Assembly (NCBI GenBank): GCA_963971425.1
Contig: OZ020518.1
Coordinates: 29,394,770 to 29,458,769 of the forward strand
DNA length: 64,000 nucleotides
Source of the DNA: Bryoerythrophyllum caledonicum
Lineage: Eukaryota > Streptophyta > Bryopsida > Pottiales > Pottiaceae
Direction of reading: 5' to 3'
In this document: piece by piece, positions 32,942 to 50,751 of the stretch
How the letters are laid out: each line of letters opens with the position of its first letter
Numbering within the stretch: the stretch's first letter is position 1
Notes under the pieces: generated by a model
Database searches by the model: none
What the model was told of the DNA's origin: nothing
Seen by the model: only the letters and a program-made list of their open reading frames with translations
Made by a program: the position numbers and the translations under genes

Positions 32942-33502
32942 GATGATGAAGACTCTGAGGTCATACCGTAGCTAAGCATACATGATGTTTAGGTGACTAG
33001 TACAGTGTGATTGGAATATTTGCTTTAGAGACGGTTTGTTTGATTGTAGTATATGATCTTTGTAGTATTCAATAGTTATATCATGTATGGTTTTATATAT
33101 ATGAAAAATATAGAGTTCTAAACCTCACACTTCATCATTGTATTGCGTGCTTTATCATTACATCTTCTACAAATTGTATTTGTAACACGACACTAATTTT
33201 TTTAAAAAATTCATATAAAATTTATTTCATGCAACAAATTGTATATGAATAGTTTCTTGTAAGTACATGGTCAATGTAATATTGTCAATGGAATAAAAAT
33301 GAAATACCATAATTATATATTATGCATAATCTTACCGAAATGGTGAAAATGATTTACTTGTGTACACATTGAGAAACCAATATTCAATGAAATTGTCACA
33401 AAAATATAGCAAAGAAAAAATAGGGATTGTCGGATTTTTTTTCCTTCCAAAAGACATTTCCGCTCAAAATCTTGTTGTTATTGAGTGCCAATTAGCGCAC
33501 TT
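32942..33502. other. Right subterminal non-coding DNA of the giant element
   Basis: AT-rich DNA after the ParB-like gene. The last 25 bp before the terminal repeat (TTGAGTGCCAATTAGCGCAC) match the equivalent place of the third copy at 39621. No gene seen. Confidence 0.5.
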
Positions 33503-33533
33503 GGCCAAGTGCATAATTGCTTAATTGCGTGTT
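33503..33533 (-). repeat. Right terminal inverted repeat of the giant element
   Basis: The exact reverse complement of 3997-4027. It is followed by the AATA duplication (33534-33537) and then by resumed LINE-A sequence. Confidence 0.9.
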
Positions 33534-33537
33534 AATA

Positions 33538-35300
33538 TTGTTTGTATGTCTATAATATATCTAGTATCTTAGGGATGGGAGGGCATGTACATGTGAAAGA
33601 TTAACCATGGTTGTAGTGGTTGATTAGCAATTTATTTGGAGGTAGGGAGATATGTGCATGGGGGTAGGAATTTTTTGATGTTGCCCGGGAGAGCATATTT
33701 TTTTGTCTATTAGTGTGAGGAGGCCACCACGGCCCGGTGTGCATGGTCTACGTTGTTGGATGCATCTTGTTAGTGCATAATTTAAAAATAAGTTTGTAGT
33801 CTTAAAATATGTTTTGTATGTAATTTGTGGATTTTGTGGCCGATATTTTTGTTTCTTGTATAACAGTTAACTATGATGGCCGGCGGTGTGTTTGTATGTG
33901 TGACCAAAGTTTGTAAGCTAGGGAGAGCGGTGTTTATAAATGAAGCATTCCATGTAATTATGTTTGTGTTTTCACTATTTGGACTAATATTCTGGTTTTG
34001 TGGGGGCAGGCAAGAAGGTGGAGGGGGCGGTTGGGTATATTCTGGTATGGGGTCAAAACATTTTAGTACCTCATTTATTAGTTTATTGGGAAGGTAAGGA
34101 AATTCTTGTTTTATTATCTTGGTTGAAGGCGGTATGGTTTGGCTATGAAAAAAATCGTATAATTCTCTATGTATTGAGTTTGTGTGGTTTATGATTTGTA
34201 GGTTTTCTTCAAGGAATTTGTATAAGGGTGTGGAGTATGAATATGTCTTTTGGATGGATTTTGTAAGTTTAATAGGGTTTGTAGTAGTGTGTTAGTCCAT
34301 GTAATTATATTTGGGTTTTGTGGATTTAAAAGATGGTTACATTTGTCTATGTTTGGGTGGGTGGTAATCACAAGGGCATATAAGATATGTGTTGATGGGT
34401 GCATATTCTTTTGTTGTATGTATTGGGAAATATTTGGGTGTGTTATATTGTGTAGTTGATATAGTATATGTGTGGTTTTAGAAAGAGGTGCAAATGTCTG
34501 AGCAATGTGTTTGTATTCTGGTTGTAGTTTTATGGTATTTGGTATAAAGTATATTTTGGCATTTTTCTTATGCGTTATGGGATGTATTTTTAGTACATTA
34601 GGCATGGGTCCCGGGTTGGTTTCTATATCTCCACTTTGTAGTACTATTATTTTATAGTGTGGAGGTTTGATTTGTTTTTGATTGATTGATTTATGAATAT
34701 GTTTTAGGTATTTTCTAGTTTTTATGCTTTCGGTTTTAGTGTTTTTGTTTATCCGGGTGTGTGTGGGTGTTATGATGATTTTGGGTGTAACGGGAGGAAG
34801 GGTGGATTGATTCATTGTAATTGTATGTGGCTTTATGGTGTGGTTTGTATTTCTGATCTTGTTTATGGCTAAGTGTGGCTTTATAGTTGTTTGGAAGTAT
34901 TTGTTTTTATTTGTGACGGATTTTAGTAATTTTGTATGCGTGATTGTTTTAGTTTTTTGAGTGTATTGCCATCTATGTATCACATATGTAATTCTTGGTA
35001 TTGGTATGAGTGGATTGGGAGTTGTAGTGAGGCTATATTTTTTGGTTAAGGGGGGGTTTGTGGTGTATGTATTTCTGATAGTGTTTTTGTGATCTGTGTG
35101 CGAAAGATGTGTATATAGGTGGGGTGGCCATTGTTTTTGGTAAATGTCGTTGTTTGTGGATGTATGGCTATTTTGTAGTGTATGGGTGTGTAGGGTGTAT
35201 TGTTGTTATTCTTACATGTTGGTTGTGTGAGTATTGGTTGTGTGTATTTCATATGTGGTTTCCCAAGAGATATTCATACCGTAATGGTGTATGTAGTGAC
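33538..35300 (-). pseudogene. LINE-A, 5' half: N-terminal ORF2 with 2A and start of endonuclease
   Basis: Antisense LINE sequence continuing exactly where 3996 stops. The clean part, 34189-34983 (264 codons), holds a basic leader, a 2A motif, then MPNVLKIHP and YFIPNTIKLQPEY as in LINE-B. Only one copy of the N-terminal unit is present, so the tandem duplication in LINE-B is derived. From 34188 down to 33538 the frame is broken. An upstream fragment (35046-35252) is similarly low in complexity. Confidence 0.8.
34606..34629 (-). other. 2A-like motif in LINE-A (SGDIETNPGP)
   Basis: KIIVLQSGDIETNPGP followed directly by MPNVL, with an open in-frame leader of about 118 codons upstream. This is the arrangement expected of a functional 2A between leader and ORF2. 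Confidence 0.85.
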
Positions 35301-35753
35301 AACATGTATATGTATGGAGGATTAAGCCCCATCACCAATACAACCTTCCACCATGTGGTCTCCAAGTCTCGTATCTAGATGTAGTTGTTTTATAGTAGAG
35401 GTCTAGAGTATGTGTGTGGTAGGAGGTATTTAGGGAGGTGAATATAGAAACTGTAGTGAGGCTAGGGTGAACTACTACAAAGAGAGGGAAGGAGTGGAAT
35501 ATCACTAGTGAGAACAAACCAGAGGGAGAGTAGTGTGCAACTATTTGGAGGGGTGTGGAGAGTGCTACTGTAGCAGGTGGGAGAGCACATCCTAGCAATT
35601 TATAGTGAAGGAGGGAGAACACATTAGAGGAGATCACAATTACAAAGTATAGAGAAGTTCGTAGCACTAGTGGAGAGAGGTGGGGGAGAGGAGTGAGAAC
35701 CTTATTCACTCTTGTGTCTTCATATTGGTCATATCTTCGGTCGTGGTCCTTGG
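35301..35753. other. LINE-A spacer between ORF1 and the ORF2 leader
   Basis: Corresponds in position to the 27.7-28.4-kb spacer of LINE-B. No convincing gene. Confidence 0.4.
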
Positions 35754-37396
35754 TCAATCCACGTTTGAGTGGTCCTCTAGGGCTGGGATAGTTGGTCGTC
35801 TTGTTCCTGTGATATGTTGCATAGCCATTTGTGCAGAGGCCATTAACTGCTCAACATTTGAGAGTTTCGCCTGTAACTCACTGGTGAGGTTGTCCGTGTA
35901 AGCCTTTGTGTCCTTAATGATGTCCTCTCGTAGGGTAGAGAGCTCTTGGCGCAACCTCTTATTACCTGCATCTATGATAGAGGTCATTTTGGACCTGGTA
36001 ATGCCTGAAGGAGTGGGGTAACTTGTAGGGACGCCACCGTGTTTACAAGTGCTTTGTTGATGTCGTTGAAACCCCATTTCTCCAACAGGTCGGTGGAAGG
36101 TGGGTCATCACTTTCAAGGCTGCGACGGTGGGGAGAGATCTCCACTTGATGTCGCCCTATAGTGAAGGTCTTGTGTAGGAATTGACGGTAGATGATGGGG
36201 TTAGGGAATTGCACATTGGCACTGCCATTGTGTTTTCCTCTCTGTTGCCTGTGGAACCATAGTGAGATTACGTTTTTGGCTTCTAAGGTTTGGTGAATGG
36301 CTTACGTGGTTTCAATCACGCTCATAAGGATGGGAAGCTCGGATAGGGTAACCTTGAGTGCATCCTTCTTGGCTCTATCAATAGGTGATAGGGTTCTAGA
36401 GCTGCTAGCACGAGCTGGTATGATCTCGTGGTCTGTGGTAATCTGGTGAAGCTCAAATTTCTTGGCCTGTTGTAGGATTGGAGCGACTATAAACGCATGT
36501 GACTCCTCTTGTACCTTCTGCACATCTGTAACTTCAAATTCCAAGTTTCTTGAGAAACTATTTGCCACTACATGTTGAAAAAGGGTGTGAGCAGCAACAC
36601 CTTGGAGAGTTTTACTCTTGATTCGCACTGATATATTCTTTCGTGCCACCGCATGGAAGGTTTTGCATACTTTCCCTAAGGAGGCCTGTCTTGTAATGTC
36701 CAGATGTAGGATGAAGTAGCGGGTGTCTCTAAGGAGGGCAATGGCATCTACCTCTGGTCTTAGGAGGTGTAGTTTAATGATGCCTGACTAGACACCCTTT
36801 TGCACCTCTTTTTTGACCCCTTTGCATAGAACAGCAATAGGATCCATTAGGTTGGTACCTAATGGTATTTTCATGTGCTCTAGCCTAGTCATGGCTAGTC
36901 TCTTCACATCATCATGGTACATAGGGTGTGGTGGCAATTCGAAGTGAATTGCCACATGGAAGTCATAGGAGAGTCCAGTGATAGGATGTGTGGGAGTATC
37001 AAAGGGTACCTGTGTGAGGTTATAGTGTTGGCCCTCGATGTTGTCGTTGCTCATCAAAGAGTATAAAAGTTGTGGTATCCTCAAGTAGGCCACATCGGCG
37101 CCAAAGGCTTCCTCTGCTTCATCTTTGGGTACTCCTCGTGTGATCATGTCTCTAATACTCTCCCCACTGAACAGGGGCTCTAGTCCAACGTCTTTGGCAA
37201 TCTTTTCCATGGTGGAAAAGTCCAACCAGAATCGAAATGAAGAGAGGTCAGGGATGGTGACTTGGATAGGGGTGGGATAATTACCTTTTGCTTTTTTGGA
37301 TGGGGTTGGGCCTTCTCCTGCCATTATGGCTAATCCTACATTTTCTATGTTCTTCATAACTCCTAGGTGTGGGTTATTAGTGTCCATGGCATCCAT
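35754..37396 (-). pseudogene. LINE-A ORF1 (about 540 codons), decayed
   Basis: Pieces 36788-37396, 36302-36649 and 35984-36214 share one frame, interrupted by TAG at about 36786 and TAA at about 36302; a frameshift near 36050 leads to the C-terminal coiled-coil piece 35754-36077. The N-terminal half (MDAMDTNN..., RFWLDFSTMEKIAKDVG, FDTPTHPITGLSYDFHV) is unrecognised. The middle (YFILHLD...KNISVRIKSKTLQGVAAHTLF) could be an RNA-binding fold but shows no clear RRM signature. The C-terminal part matches LINE-B ORF1. This defines ORF1 of the family more fully than LINE-B does. Confidence 0.65.
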
Positions 37397-39620
37397 TTTT
37401 TGTTGTAGATGGGGTTGCTGGACTTGGAGGTCGTCGAACTAAGGATTGGCTAATGGAGGGTGTTAGCCTGGGGAGTTGTTGGACTAGGAGATCGTTAAGG
37501 TCGAGGGGGTCGTTAGGTTGGAGGGTTGCACGACCAAGGGAGGTCATAGGACCAAGAGAGGTTACAGGATCGAAGGAGGTCGTAGGGTCGAGGGAGGTCG
37601 TGGGACTGAGAGGGTCACTCGTTTGAGGGAGGTCGTGGTATCGTGGGGGGTCTCTAGGCTAGGGGAGGGTCGCTATCGTGCGTAAAGACTTTTTTCCTCG
37701 AGGTCGCTGGGCAAGCTTTGTGTAATGCAGGGGTCGCTGATTGGTGTAAGTCCTGCTGCTAGAACTGCACTCTCTGAGCTGGTGCTTGGTATGGTGAGCG
37801 CTTACGGCGGCACTCAATGCTTGCTCTGGGTGGAAGGTTGCGTGAACTCTATGTACGCCCAAGGTCTGCATTCTAGACACGTCCGAGGTTGAGGGTCGAT
37901 GCACTCTGTGTCTGTCTGAGGTCAATGGTCGCTGCACTCTGTGTATGACCAAAGTCGATGGTTGCTGGTCCCTCTTGTGCTTCAGCACGCTTGAATTGGG
38001 TCTAGATATGTGTCTTGATCTCCTTGTTTTGTTGGTGAGTCTTGGGTCTCCTTGCTTGTGTTTGTTTGAGAGTCGCTCTGCTAGCTTGTTGTAGCTTGGG
38101 TCACCTTGGTTTGGATCTGGGACTCCTAGTTTCGACGTTGAGTTTTGGGTTTCCTTGGTCTTGGTTAGGGTTTGGGTCTTCTTGCACTTGGTCTGGATTG
38201 GTGAAGGTTTCGTGAGGGTTCTTGGGACGAGGTGTTTCTGTGAATTGGTTGAGTGTGTCGGTGGTCCCGATCTCCTTTGATTTCTGTAGGTTGCTATAGG
38301 GTGTTGAAGTTGTTGTGGTCTTGTTTCGATACTAATGGTTATGGTTGTCTGTAAGTTACTTGTGTATGTGGGGGTGCGGGCTACTTGTTGCTCATCACTC
38401 TTTGCAGTCTCTCGCCCACTCTCAAGTTTGGCACTTACGTGGCTTTTGTTGTTGCTGTGGCGGCTGCAGTTGTTGTGACGAAGCTCGTCTTGTGTCGCTC
38501 CTTCACGCCTGCCGTACTTCTGCTCCTCCACGTCTGGAGACTTCGCGATCCTTTGCGCTTGTAGTTCTAGGAGCCGTTTGGTGAGGTCACGGAGTTGCAG
38601 GTCCTGAAGCGGGATGTCCAACAATTCTGGTGGTGGATGCTCCGGCTCGGGGGTGGTTTGTGTAGGGTTAGTTTGGAGGGGTTGCCGGGCTGGGGTTTCT
38701 GTTACAGTACTTGTGTCTAGTAATAGAGGTGAGGTTCTGTGTAGGAGGTAGGTTCAGCTCCCGGGTGTTGTGTCTGTGTCGGTTAGTCCTGCAAAAAAAA
38801 TTCGAGCGCTTCCGCACACAAAGTGAGTTTTTGAAAAACTTGAATCTAATGCTACTTTGTGGATGACTAGTGTGTATGTTGTGTAGAATAGATGGCGTGA
38901 TGTGTGTGCGAGGTGTTGTGAGCAGAGAGTAAGCAAAAAACGTGAATGCAAGAATTTGATAAACAAGAGAGAGGTTAGAAGTGGCCTGGATCGGTGTGTA
39001 GGTGCTGCTAGGCAGCAAGTCTGTTTCGTTGTGCTCTGAAATCTTGGTTGGTGTAGTTGTGGGTCAAGGAGTTGCAGTGACTTCTTGTGGGGTAGTAGAT
39101 CCTATCAATACACTTCAGATCTGGGCAACAGATTATTGAAAAACCTTGTGCAGTTTCGGATCTAACTCCCAACACAAGTGTCCCACGCCTCAGAACATAC
39201 ACGAGTTGATCTAGCACAAAAAGCCTTTCAATTACTACCAAGCCTCAGATCGCAGCTAGGCCCTTTCCAACACTCTTCTACCTTCTACTCAACCCACGGA
39301 ACAGTCAGAGATCTAAGTTCGCAGGGGCTTCACGGTGAGTCCAGCTACTCTCACCGACTACAAACTCAGTTTCTGCGGCTAAGCCACTGCGCTCCTCTCA
39401 CCGACTACAAACTCAGTTTCTGTGGCTAAGTCACTGCGCTCCTCTCACCAGGAAAGTCGGAGCGTCTTAGCAGCTCATTCTCGCCATTTACGCCCGTACA
39501 CATATTTAACACAACATGTAACGCAACATGTAACACAACAAACAAATTTTTTAATACAAAACAGTTAGTAAGATTTTAGCATTAAAAAAAAAACAAATTC
39601 GGAAAAAACCAGAAGATTTT
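37397..39620. other. Probable LINE-A 5' region and remnant of an outer element
   Basis: Contains a degenerate roughly 20-bp repeat (GGTCGTAGG/GAGGGAGGTCG, 37430-37640), an open but low-complexity 321-codon frame (37659-38624, minus, rich in Ser, Thr, Arg, Gln) and a 53-bp tandem duplication (39341-39449). Where LINE-A ends is not visible. The 321-codon frame might be a leader ORF, but nothing about its product is recognisable. Confidence 0.35.
39341..39449 (+). repeat. 53-bp tandem duplication
   Basis: CTCTCACCGACTACAAACTC and the following 33 bp appear twice in direct succession, with small differences (CTGCGGCTAAGCC against CTGTGGCTAAGTC). Confidence 0.8.
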
Positions 39621-39672
39621 TGAGTGCCGATTAGTGCACTTGGCCAAGTGCATAATTGCTTAATTGCGTGTT
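39621..39672 (-). repeat. Third copy of the giant-element terminus (right end of a second element)
   Basis: TGAGTGCCGATTAGTGCACT followed by the complete 31-bp terminal repeat, in the same orientation as 33503-33533. No partner end lies between 33.5 and 39.6 kb. The simplest reading is the right end of an older element that LINE-A entered, with its left end beyond the window. A solo end left by deletion is possible. Confidence 0.75.
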
Positions 39673-41605
39673 TATTGTCAATTTGCGTTATATTTTTTGT
39701 GAACTTAGTATGTTTTAGAATGAGAATCCAAATGGTCAACAAGAAGGTTTACACCATGTAGTGCTGCGGAAAAAATGAAAAATGAAGAATATGATGATCT
39801 TGAAGTTTTATGTAAATAAGAAGTTTTTTTGGTACCTTGCCCGACAATGTGCGATAATGTGTGAAAATGTTTGACTTGGATTTATATGCTTTTTTTTCAC
39901 TAAAGACAAGAGATTCTCTTTTAAAAATATGAAAGGAAATAATATTATTAGCTAGAATTGAGAATGTTACATTCAGTAGAGTGTCATAGTAAAAGTTTTT
40001 GGAGTTGCCCGACGTGCCCGCTCTCCCCATTTGAACTTCAAAACCCTATAACTTTTTCATATAATGTTGGATTCAGGAAAAAATTGAACTCACATAAAGC
40101 TTTTAGTAATGTCCATCTACTCTAAAAATTTCACAAAATAATGTCATAAATTAACGTAGGAGGTACCAACCCAAACCTTCTAGAGTCCTCGAGGGGTTCC
40201 TTGGAAATTTAGGAGTAAAACAAAACTTTGACACCAAGTGAAGTCAAAGTCTATTGATCCACTCCACACAGGGATGAAATTGAACCAAATTGTTTTCTAC
40301 TTCAAACACTATAATCTTTGAATACGTGCCGTCAACGTTGATGAAATTTTGTGATTATGATATTTATTAAGTGTTAAATGAGATCCTACGGTGAAAACTA
40401 GAACTACAATGTGTTTTTCCTTCCTTTCTCATTGCACTATATTCAACCGTTTGGAAGTGTTTTGGGTGTGAAATTGTCAAGGAAGTTTAGGGGTTCAGAT
40501 ATTTAGCAGTAGAGCTACATTTCAGGAATTTCGCAATATTGCAAACAGTACTCAAGTGATAAACTTCATTTATTTGTCAAATATCGAACTTCACTTCACT
40601 CGAAAAAAACTTCACACTGCGTTCATGCAATACTGTAGCAGAATACTGTCAATAGTACACTGTGTGCACTTTGAATTTCTCACAAATCGATGTTGAAAGG
40701 AGTAACCGGTCGCTGCAGCAACTGGTGGGCGCACTGTTCATGTGCTGAAGGATTCATTCTTCTCTCATAATGAATGGGGTGGTGGATAAGGGTTTCGGTG
40801 GTATTTCTAGAGTTTATCGGTTGGGGTTGGGGTTGCTGCAGCTACCAAAAAACAGTGCGTCATGGACTGTTTTCACTCCAAGCAGCTGAACTTCATACAG
40901 GGTTACGAGGATCCCCATGGTCTCGCCGACGTGACGTTTTGTGAGTAGCTTCACACCATCTGTTTGATTTCAGGGTATGAGATCTGTGGTGTAGGAATTC
41001 TTGTGGTGTGGCAGTTAGTGCTATTAGTGAAGTAGAAGCTTTGTATGACCTATCTAAGAAAATCAGCAGCTCGGTTATCGACGATGGTCTCATCCGCAAG
41101 GTGCTCTCACCTACCTGTAATAGACACCATTCTTCCTCACGTATGTAGAGTAGCAACATGTTCAATCGAGCAACTCGGTTCATCACTGTCACTTTTAGTA
41201 TGAAGTAAGTATTAGGCCCCCCAGTTTCGACTGATCGGTAGAGCACCCAGGCTCCAGTACTCTAGCTTGTGGCTGCCATCATTCCGGTGTCCTTGTCAAG
41301 ATTGAGGGTTGGAAGAAGAGTGACAACTTAAGTAGGGTTCCGACAAGTAGTACTGTTCACCGGAAGATTTTCAACTTAGAGTTCCGAGTAGAGCTTTAAC
41401 TACACCGCCAAGGTCTCCAACAGAGGTCCTCCTGGGCATGCGCATGAATAACAGGAGCGTGGCTCCCGATCAGTTGTTGAGATGTTGCCTGGAGTCTACT
41501 CCGAACGGCATAATGCCCTCTTAGCTTCTGCCTTTTGCGGTGACGGCGAGCGTTACGGACCGTCTTAGGACGGTGCTGGCCTGGACAGACCCTTCCTCGA
41601 TACCG
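39673..41605. other. Intergenic DNA
   Basis: AT-rich, with a repeat relative of 17018-17180 near 39745-39900. No gene recognised; frames near 40893-41246 look spurious. Confidence 0.4.
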
Positions 41606-41896
41606 TCATGGAGCTTCTGATATTGCCGTCTCTGCGGCAGTACGCGCGACTTCGATGACTTCAAAGCTGAAGAAAGCTTTCTCGAGGTATGCGGCTGGCA
41701 CCAAGCTAAGTATTGGCTGCTTCTCGAATGTGTCTGTCTCTCGGGTTAGCCATGGCAGTACACCATGGTCCTTCATATATTTCCTGATATTTCTTACACA
41801 CACCTCATTGACGTATACTTGAAAGGAATTTATTCTCGACTGTGCAGATGCTCTGGAGTGCATGAATCGAATCTTCGGTTTGGAGACACTCGGCAT
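41606..41896 (-). CDS. Short unrecognised frame upstream of the kinase gene
   Basis: A 96-codon minus-strand frame with protein-like composition (VNEVCVRNIRKYMKDHGVLP; AAYLEKAFFSFEVIEVARTA). I do not recognise it. It could be an exon of a decayed gene or mobile element, or chance. It lies head to head with the kinase gene, about 100 bp from its start. Confidence 0.2.
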   Translation of the reverse strand: MPSVSKPKIRFMHSRASAQSRINSFQVYVNEVCVRNIRKYMKDHGVLPWLTRETDTFEKQPILSLVPAAYLEKAFFSFEVIEVARTAAETAISEAP

Positions 41897-41999
41897 CTAA
41901 AGATGGATCCACTCATAGTATGTTGGCACCGCTTGGACGGGTCATCAGAGTGGAAGAACGGGTGTACTTCTACCTCGTGTTTAGTCTGAAACAACAGCA

Positions 42000-47693
<5,694 letters not shown>

Positions 47694-48490
47694 GATAATA
47701 GGAATTTATTGAATGAGAATGTGAACCTTTGCTTGGTATGTGGTTTTAACACTTTGATGCTTCTATGATGTCTGTCAACTATGCATAGATTATGATATAA
47801 AATACAAAAATTGTGGCATTTAATTAATTAATTTTTCAAAAATATGTTTAGGAACAAATGGATCTTTTTGTGATCTCAAGAATGGATACTGTAAAATATG
47901 TTTGATTAAACAGATGATGGTAATGGTTTTGATTACATAATTGTGTCATACTTAGTCATACATGCCTTTGTGTGATATACATTGACGTTGGACTTTGTAT
48001 CTTTCGCAGGTTTATGCATCGTTGTCTCTATTACAGTTAGTAGAGCATGTTTTGACATTTGCCTTAGTAATCCATGGAGCAAATGGTTCCTGAAATCATG
48101 CATCCTCATTCACTGTATTGGCCACAATCTTCTCGAATTTCAAGTTGTATTGGATAGAGTGTATTACAATACATCCCCTTCTCCCTTCATTTGTTTTGTT
48201 GTCTTCTCCATTGGATATTGGAGCCTCCATTAGAATTCTTGCAATAATTTGGAAATTGGAATACACTATAAAAACATGGAAAAGGGCCAGATAGAACTTG
48301 TTTTGGAAGAGCTTTGTGGAGATACCAAAGGCCATTCCCAGACCTCCATTCTCCCCCCTAAAGTGACTATGAAGTCTGCCATAGGGGCTCTCGTATAAAC
48401 GTCAACCATGCCACTTACCCAGTCGTATTTCGTCATTTTCCCCTCCCTTCATTGCGACTCTAATGAAACTCAGATTGCAGGCCTCCCTTG
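47694..48490. other. 3' flank of the kinase gene
   Basis: AT-rich DNA; no gene recognised. It probably contains the 3' untranslated region. Confidence 0.4.
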
Positions 48491-49306
48491 TTAACCCCTA
48501 AAAGACCGATGTCCCCTCGGGGGACGTTTTGAGTTTGGGTAAGGTACCACGTTCTCAATTCTAGGCATTATTTTGTGAGATTTTTTATTGAATGGCCAAC
48601 TTTTTATTAGCTTTGCGTAGACACAAATTTCGTAGAATTCCAACTTACGGTTCAAAAGTTACAATTTATTTTCACTTACATATACAAATAGTGCAGCAGT
48701 TTAGTGTGACAAATCACAAATACTGTCACCAAACTTTAATAACTTCTAAATTCAATAGAAATTCGAGTTTTTGTCCATTTAAAAGACTTAAAATGTCCTC
48801 TTGGAAAGGAAATTGAGGTCTTTGCATCTACCGTACAGATTTGTGAATTTCAAATATTTGAGAAGGATATGATATATGCAAAATATAAAGTGTATTGTTG
48901 ATTCTCAGCACAGAGGTGCATTGCAGGATTGTTTAGGACATCTTCTACACCTCTTCTACTTCAAAAATTTGGTGCACATGTGCCTAACATGATCCTTTTC
49001 AAGTTAAGACAATAAAATCACGGCCCGTAGTGCAAAAAGTTGCCGTAGAAGGTGGTCGAAGTTTGTTGAAGGTGTATAGTATGACCTGAAAAAGAGATTA
49101 TGTCGCACTTCAAAGGCAGGTATCTTTCAATCCGTGCGGTCAAACTTACCAAAAATTTCACCACACACTCTCATACAAGTCTAGTACAAGATCCTACGGT
49201 TAAATTTTCAAAAAACTGATTTTGTATCATTTTGTGTTGAATGCACTGAAAATGGCAGTTTTGGAGTGTTTTTGAGGAAAAATTCCCTTGGTCCTTTAGG
49301 GGTTAA
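48491..49306. mobile_element. TTAA-flanked MITE (piggyBac-like), 808 bp
   Basis: TTAA at 48491-48494 and 49303-49306 encloses an element with termini CCCCTAAAAGACC and, on the other strand, CCCCTAAAGGACC. TTAA duplications and CCC-starting ends are characteristic of piggyBac-type elements. No transposase inside, so non-autonomous. Confidence 0.8.
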
Positions 49307-50751
49307 TAAAAGCTAGCAATTGCTCCAATATAAGATTGACAAAATGTACTTCCACTTCCGTAGTGTTTTATTATTTTGATGTGAGGAGGTACCACACGCA
49401 TTTTTTTTATCTGCGCTACTTCGAAATGCTTCAACATTGCCTTTCACATCCCAATGCTCTACTCTTACAGGTTTCCACATGTGATCATGGTTTGAGGTGC
49501 TTGGATAATTGATCATTCGTATGCGGTCATTTATCCAAGCACCCCATAGTAAGTGGTCAATATTACCAAGACCACCTCGATTCGCCAAAGAGAAACGGCT
49601 ACAAGCACGTATCTTACTTTGTAGAATTATCTGAACCATATCATGTTCAAATATAACACTACAGATGTAGATTATTGTGATAACCAATGGGCTATTTTGA
49701 TGTTTAATAGTTGATGTGCATTCCACTTCTTCACAGCAATGTCTGCTACTAGGTTTCTTCAACACCTATGGCCTTTGAAATCAAGAATGAACATTAAGAT
49801 TAGATGATTATATGTTTGGCCTATTAGAGACTCTCAAATGTTTTCTAATTGGTGAATTCTCTCATCAAGTACAAAACTTGTATTCTAATTTGTTTAAGTT
49901 TTGAAACATCTCTGCATATAATCAATTAGATAAAAGTTGAGAATTCATTAGAAATTATGCATGTATGATTAATCCACATAGTACATATTGATGTGAAGCT
50001 ATTAACATGGTGCATGTCTAATCCAATTCTACACGAGTATGAATTTTCTTGCAACAATCTATTGATTATAAAGTAGTACACCCTCCAAATCCTACACTTT
50101 TACTAACTATGTTGACATTAAACACAATAATCTATTTCATTACCCATGAAGTCCAGATCATGGGATTAAATTACAATTTTTGTAAGGTTTTACATTCAAA
50201 TTAGACATCCTATTTCCATCCGAAGCAACTCAAGAAAAAAAACTGCTCAAATCCTGAAATTGTGGGAGAAGTCCTTGAGCACAAAGGGAATGAAGGCATC
50301 GACTTCTCTCCCAACAAACTATTTGTTCACGCTTTTGAAAAAGCTAGCGTTACTCTGCTTCCCTGCCCCAGCTGACTGTTAAACACCAATTTAGCGAAGC
50401 ATTAACTGTGCATGATGGATGGCTGCCTGATGCTCATTACAAACAAAAATCCACATCGTGTACTTCCATTCATGCAGCCACACGTTGGAGTCAACACAGC
50501 TTCAAACGAATGAACGCGGTGATGGAATGAAACCACGAAGAGAAAAAGCAGTAATTTCAAAGAGCAAATGTCAAAGAGCAACATCTCAACCCGTCCAAGT
50601 CCACAACCAGCCAATACATGAAAAAGGGAAACCTACACTTCTACGGTAGTAGCAAACGACGCCTACCATCTGCAAACCTTGGCGATAATCATGCATGTCC
50701 AGCATCATATCCAAAATCTGGGATTTCCACAAAAGATACAAAAGGAGATGA
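49307..50751. other. Intergenic DNA and 3' flank of the SR gene
   Basis: Includes a 150-codon minus-strand frame (49313-49765; WINDRIRMINYPSTSNHDHMW) with protein-like character but no recognised family. At 49970-50160 there is a diverged relative of the repeat seen at 58530-58700. Confidence 0.4.

Larger units (their letters stand above)
3997..33533. mobile_element. Giant DUF7869-bearing DNA transposon (29.5 kb with nested insertions)
   Basis: The ends are perfect 31-bp inverted repeats starting AACACGCAATTAAGCAATTA (3997-4027 and 33503-33533). They are flanked by AATA at 3993-3996 and 33534-33537. The same AATA occurs once at the equivalent point of intact LINE-B (about 25500, TCTAATAGTG), so the empty site can be inferred. 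The interior holds a DUF7869 gene at the left (minus), a ParB-like gene at the right (plus), a 7.85-kb nested element and LINE-B. Without the nested elements the original would be about 12 kb. The superfamily is not assigned: 4-bp duplications occur in several groups. Both internal genes carry stops, so this copy is presumably dead. Confidence 0.85.

Noticed and set aside
33873..34194. Plus-strand frames opposite LINE-A
   Set aside because: They are antisense shadows of the decayed ORF2, caused by strand-skewed composition.
37659..38624. A 321-codon host gene on the minus strand
   Set aside because: Low-complexity Ser/Thr/Arg/Gln composition with no domain, flanked by tandem repeats and LINE sequence. 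Kept only as part of the probable LINE 5' region.
49313..49765. piggyBac transposase remnant next to the TTAA MITE
   Set aside because: The 150-codon frame lies outside the TTAA boundary and shows no recognisable piggyBac catalytic motifs.
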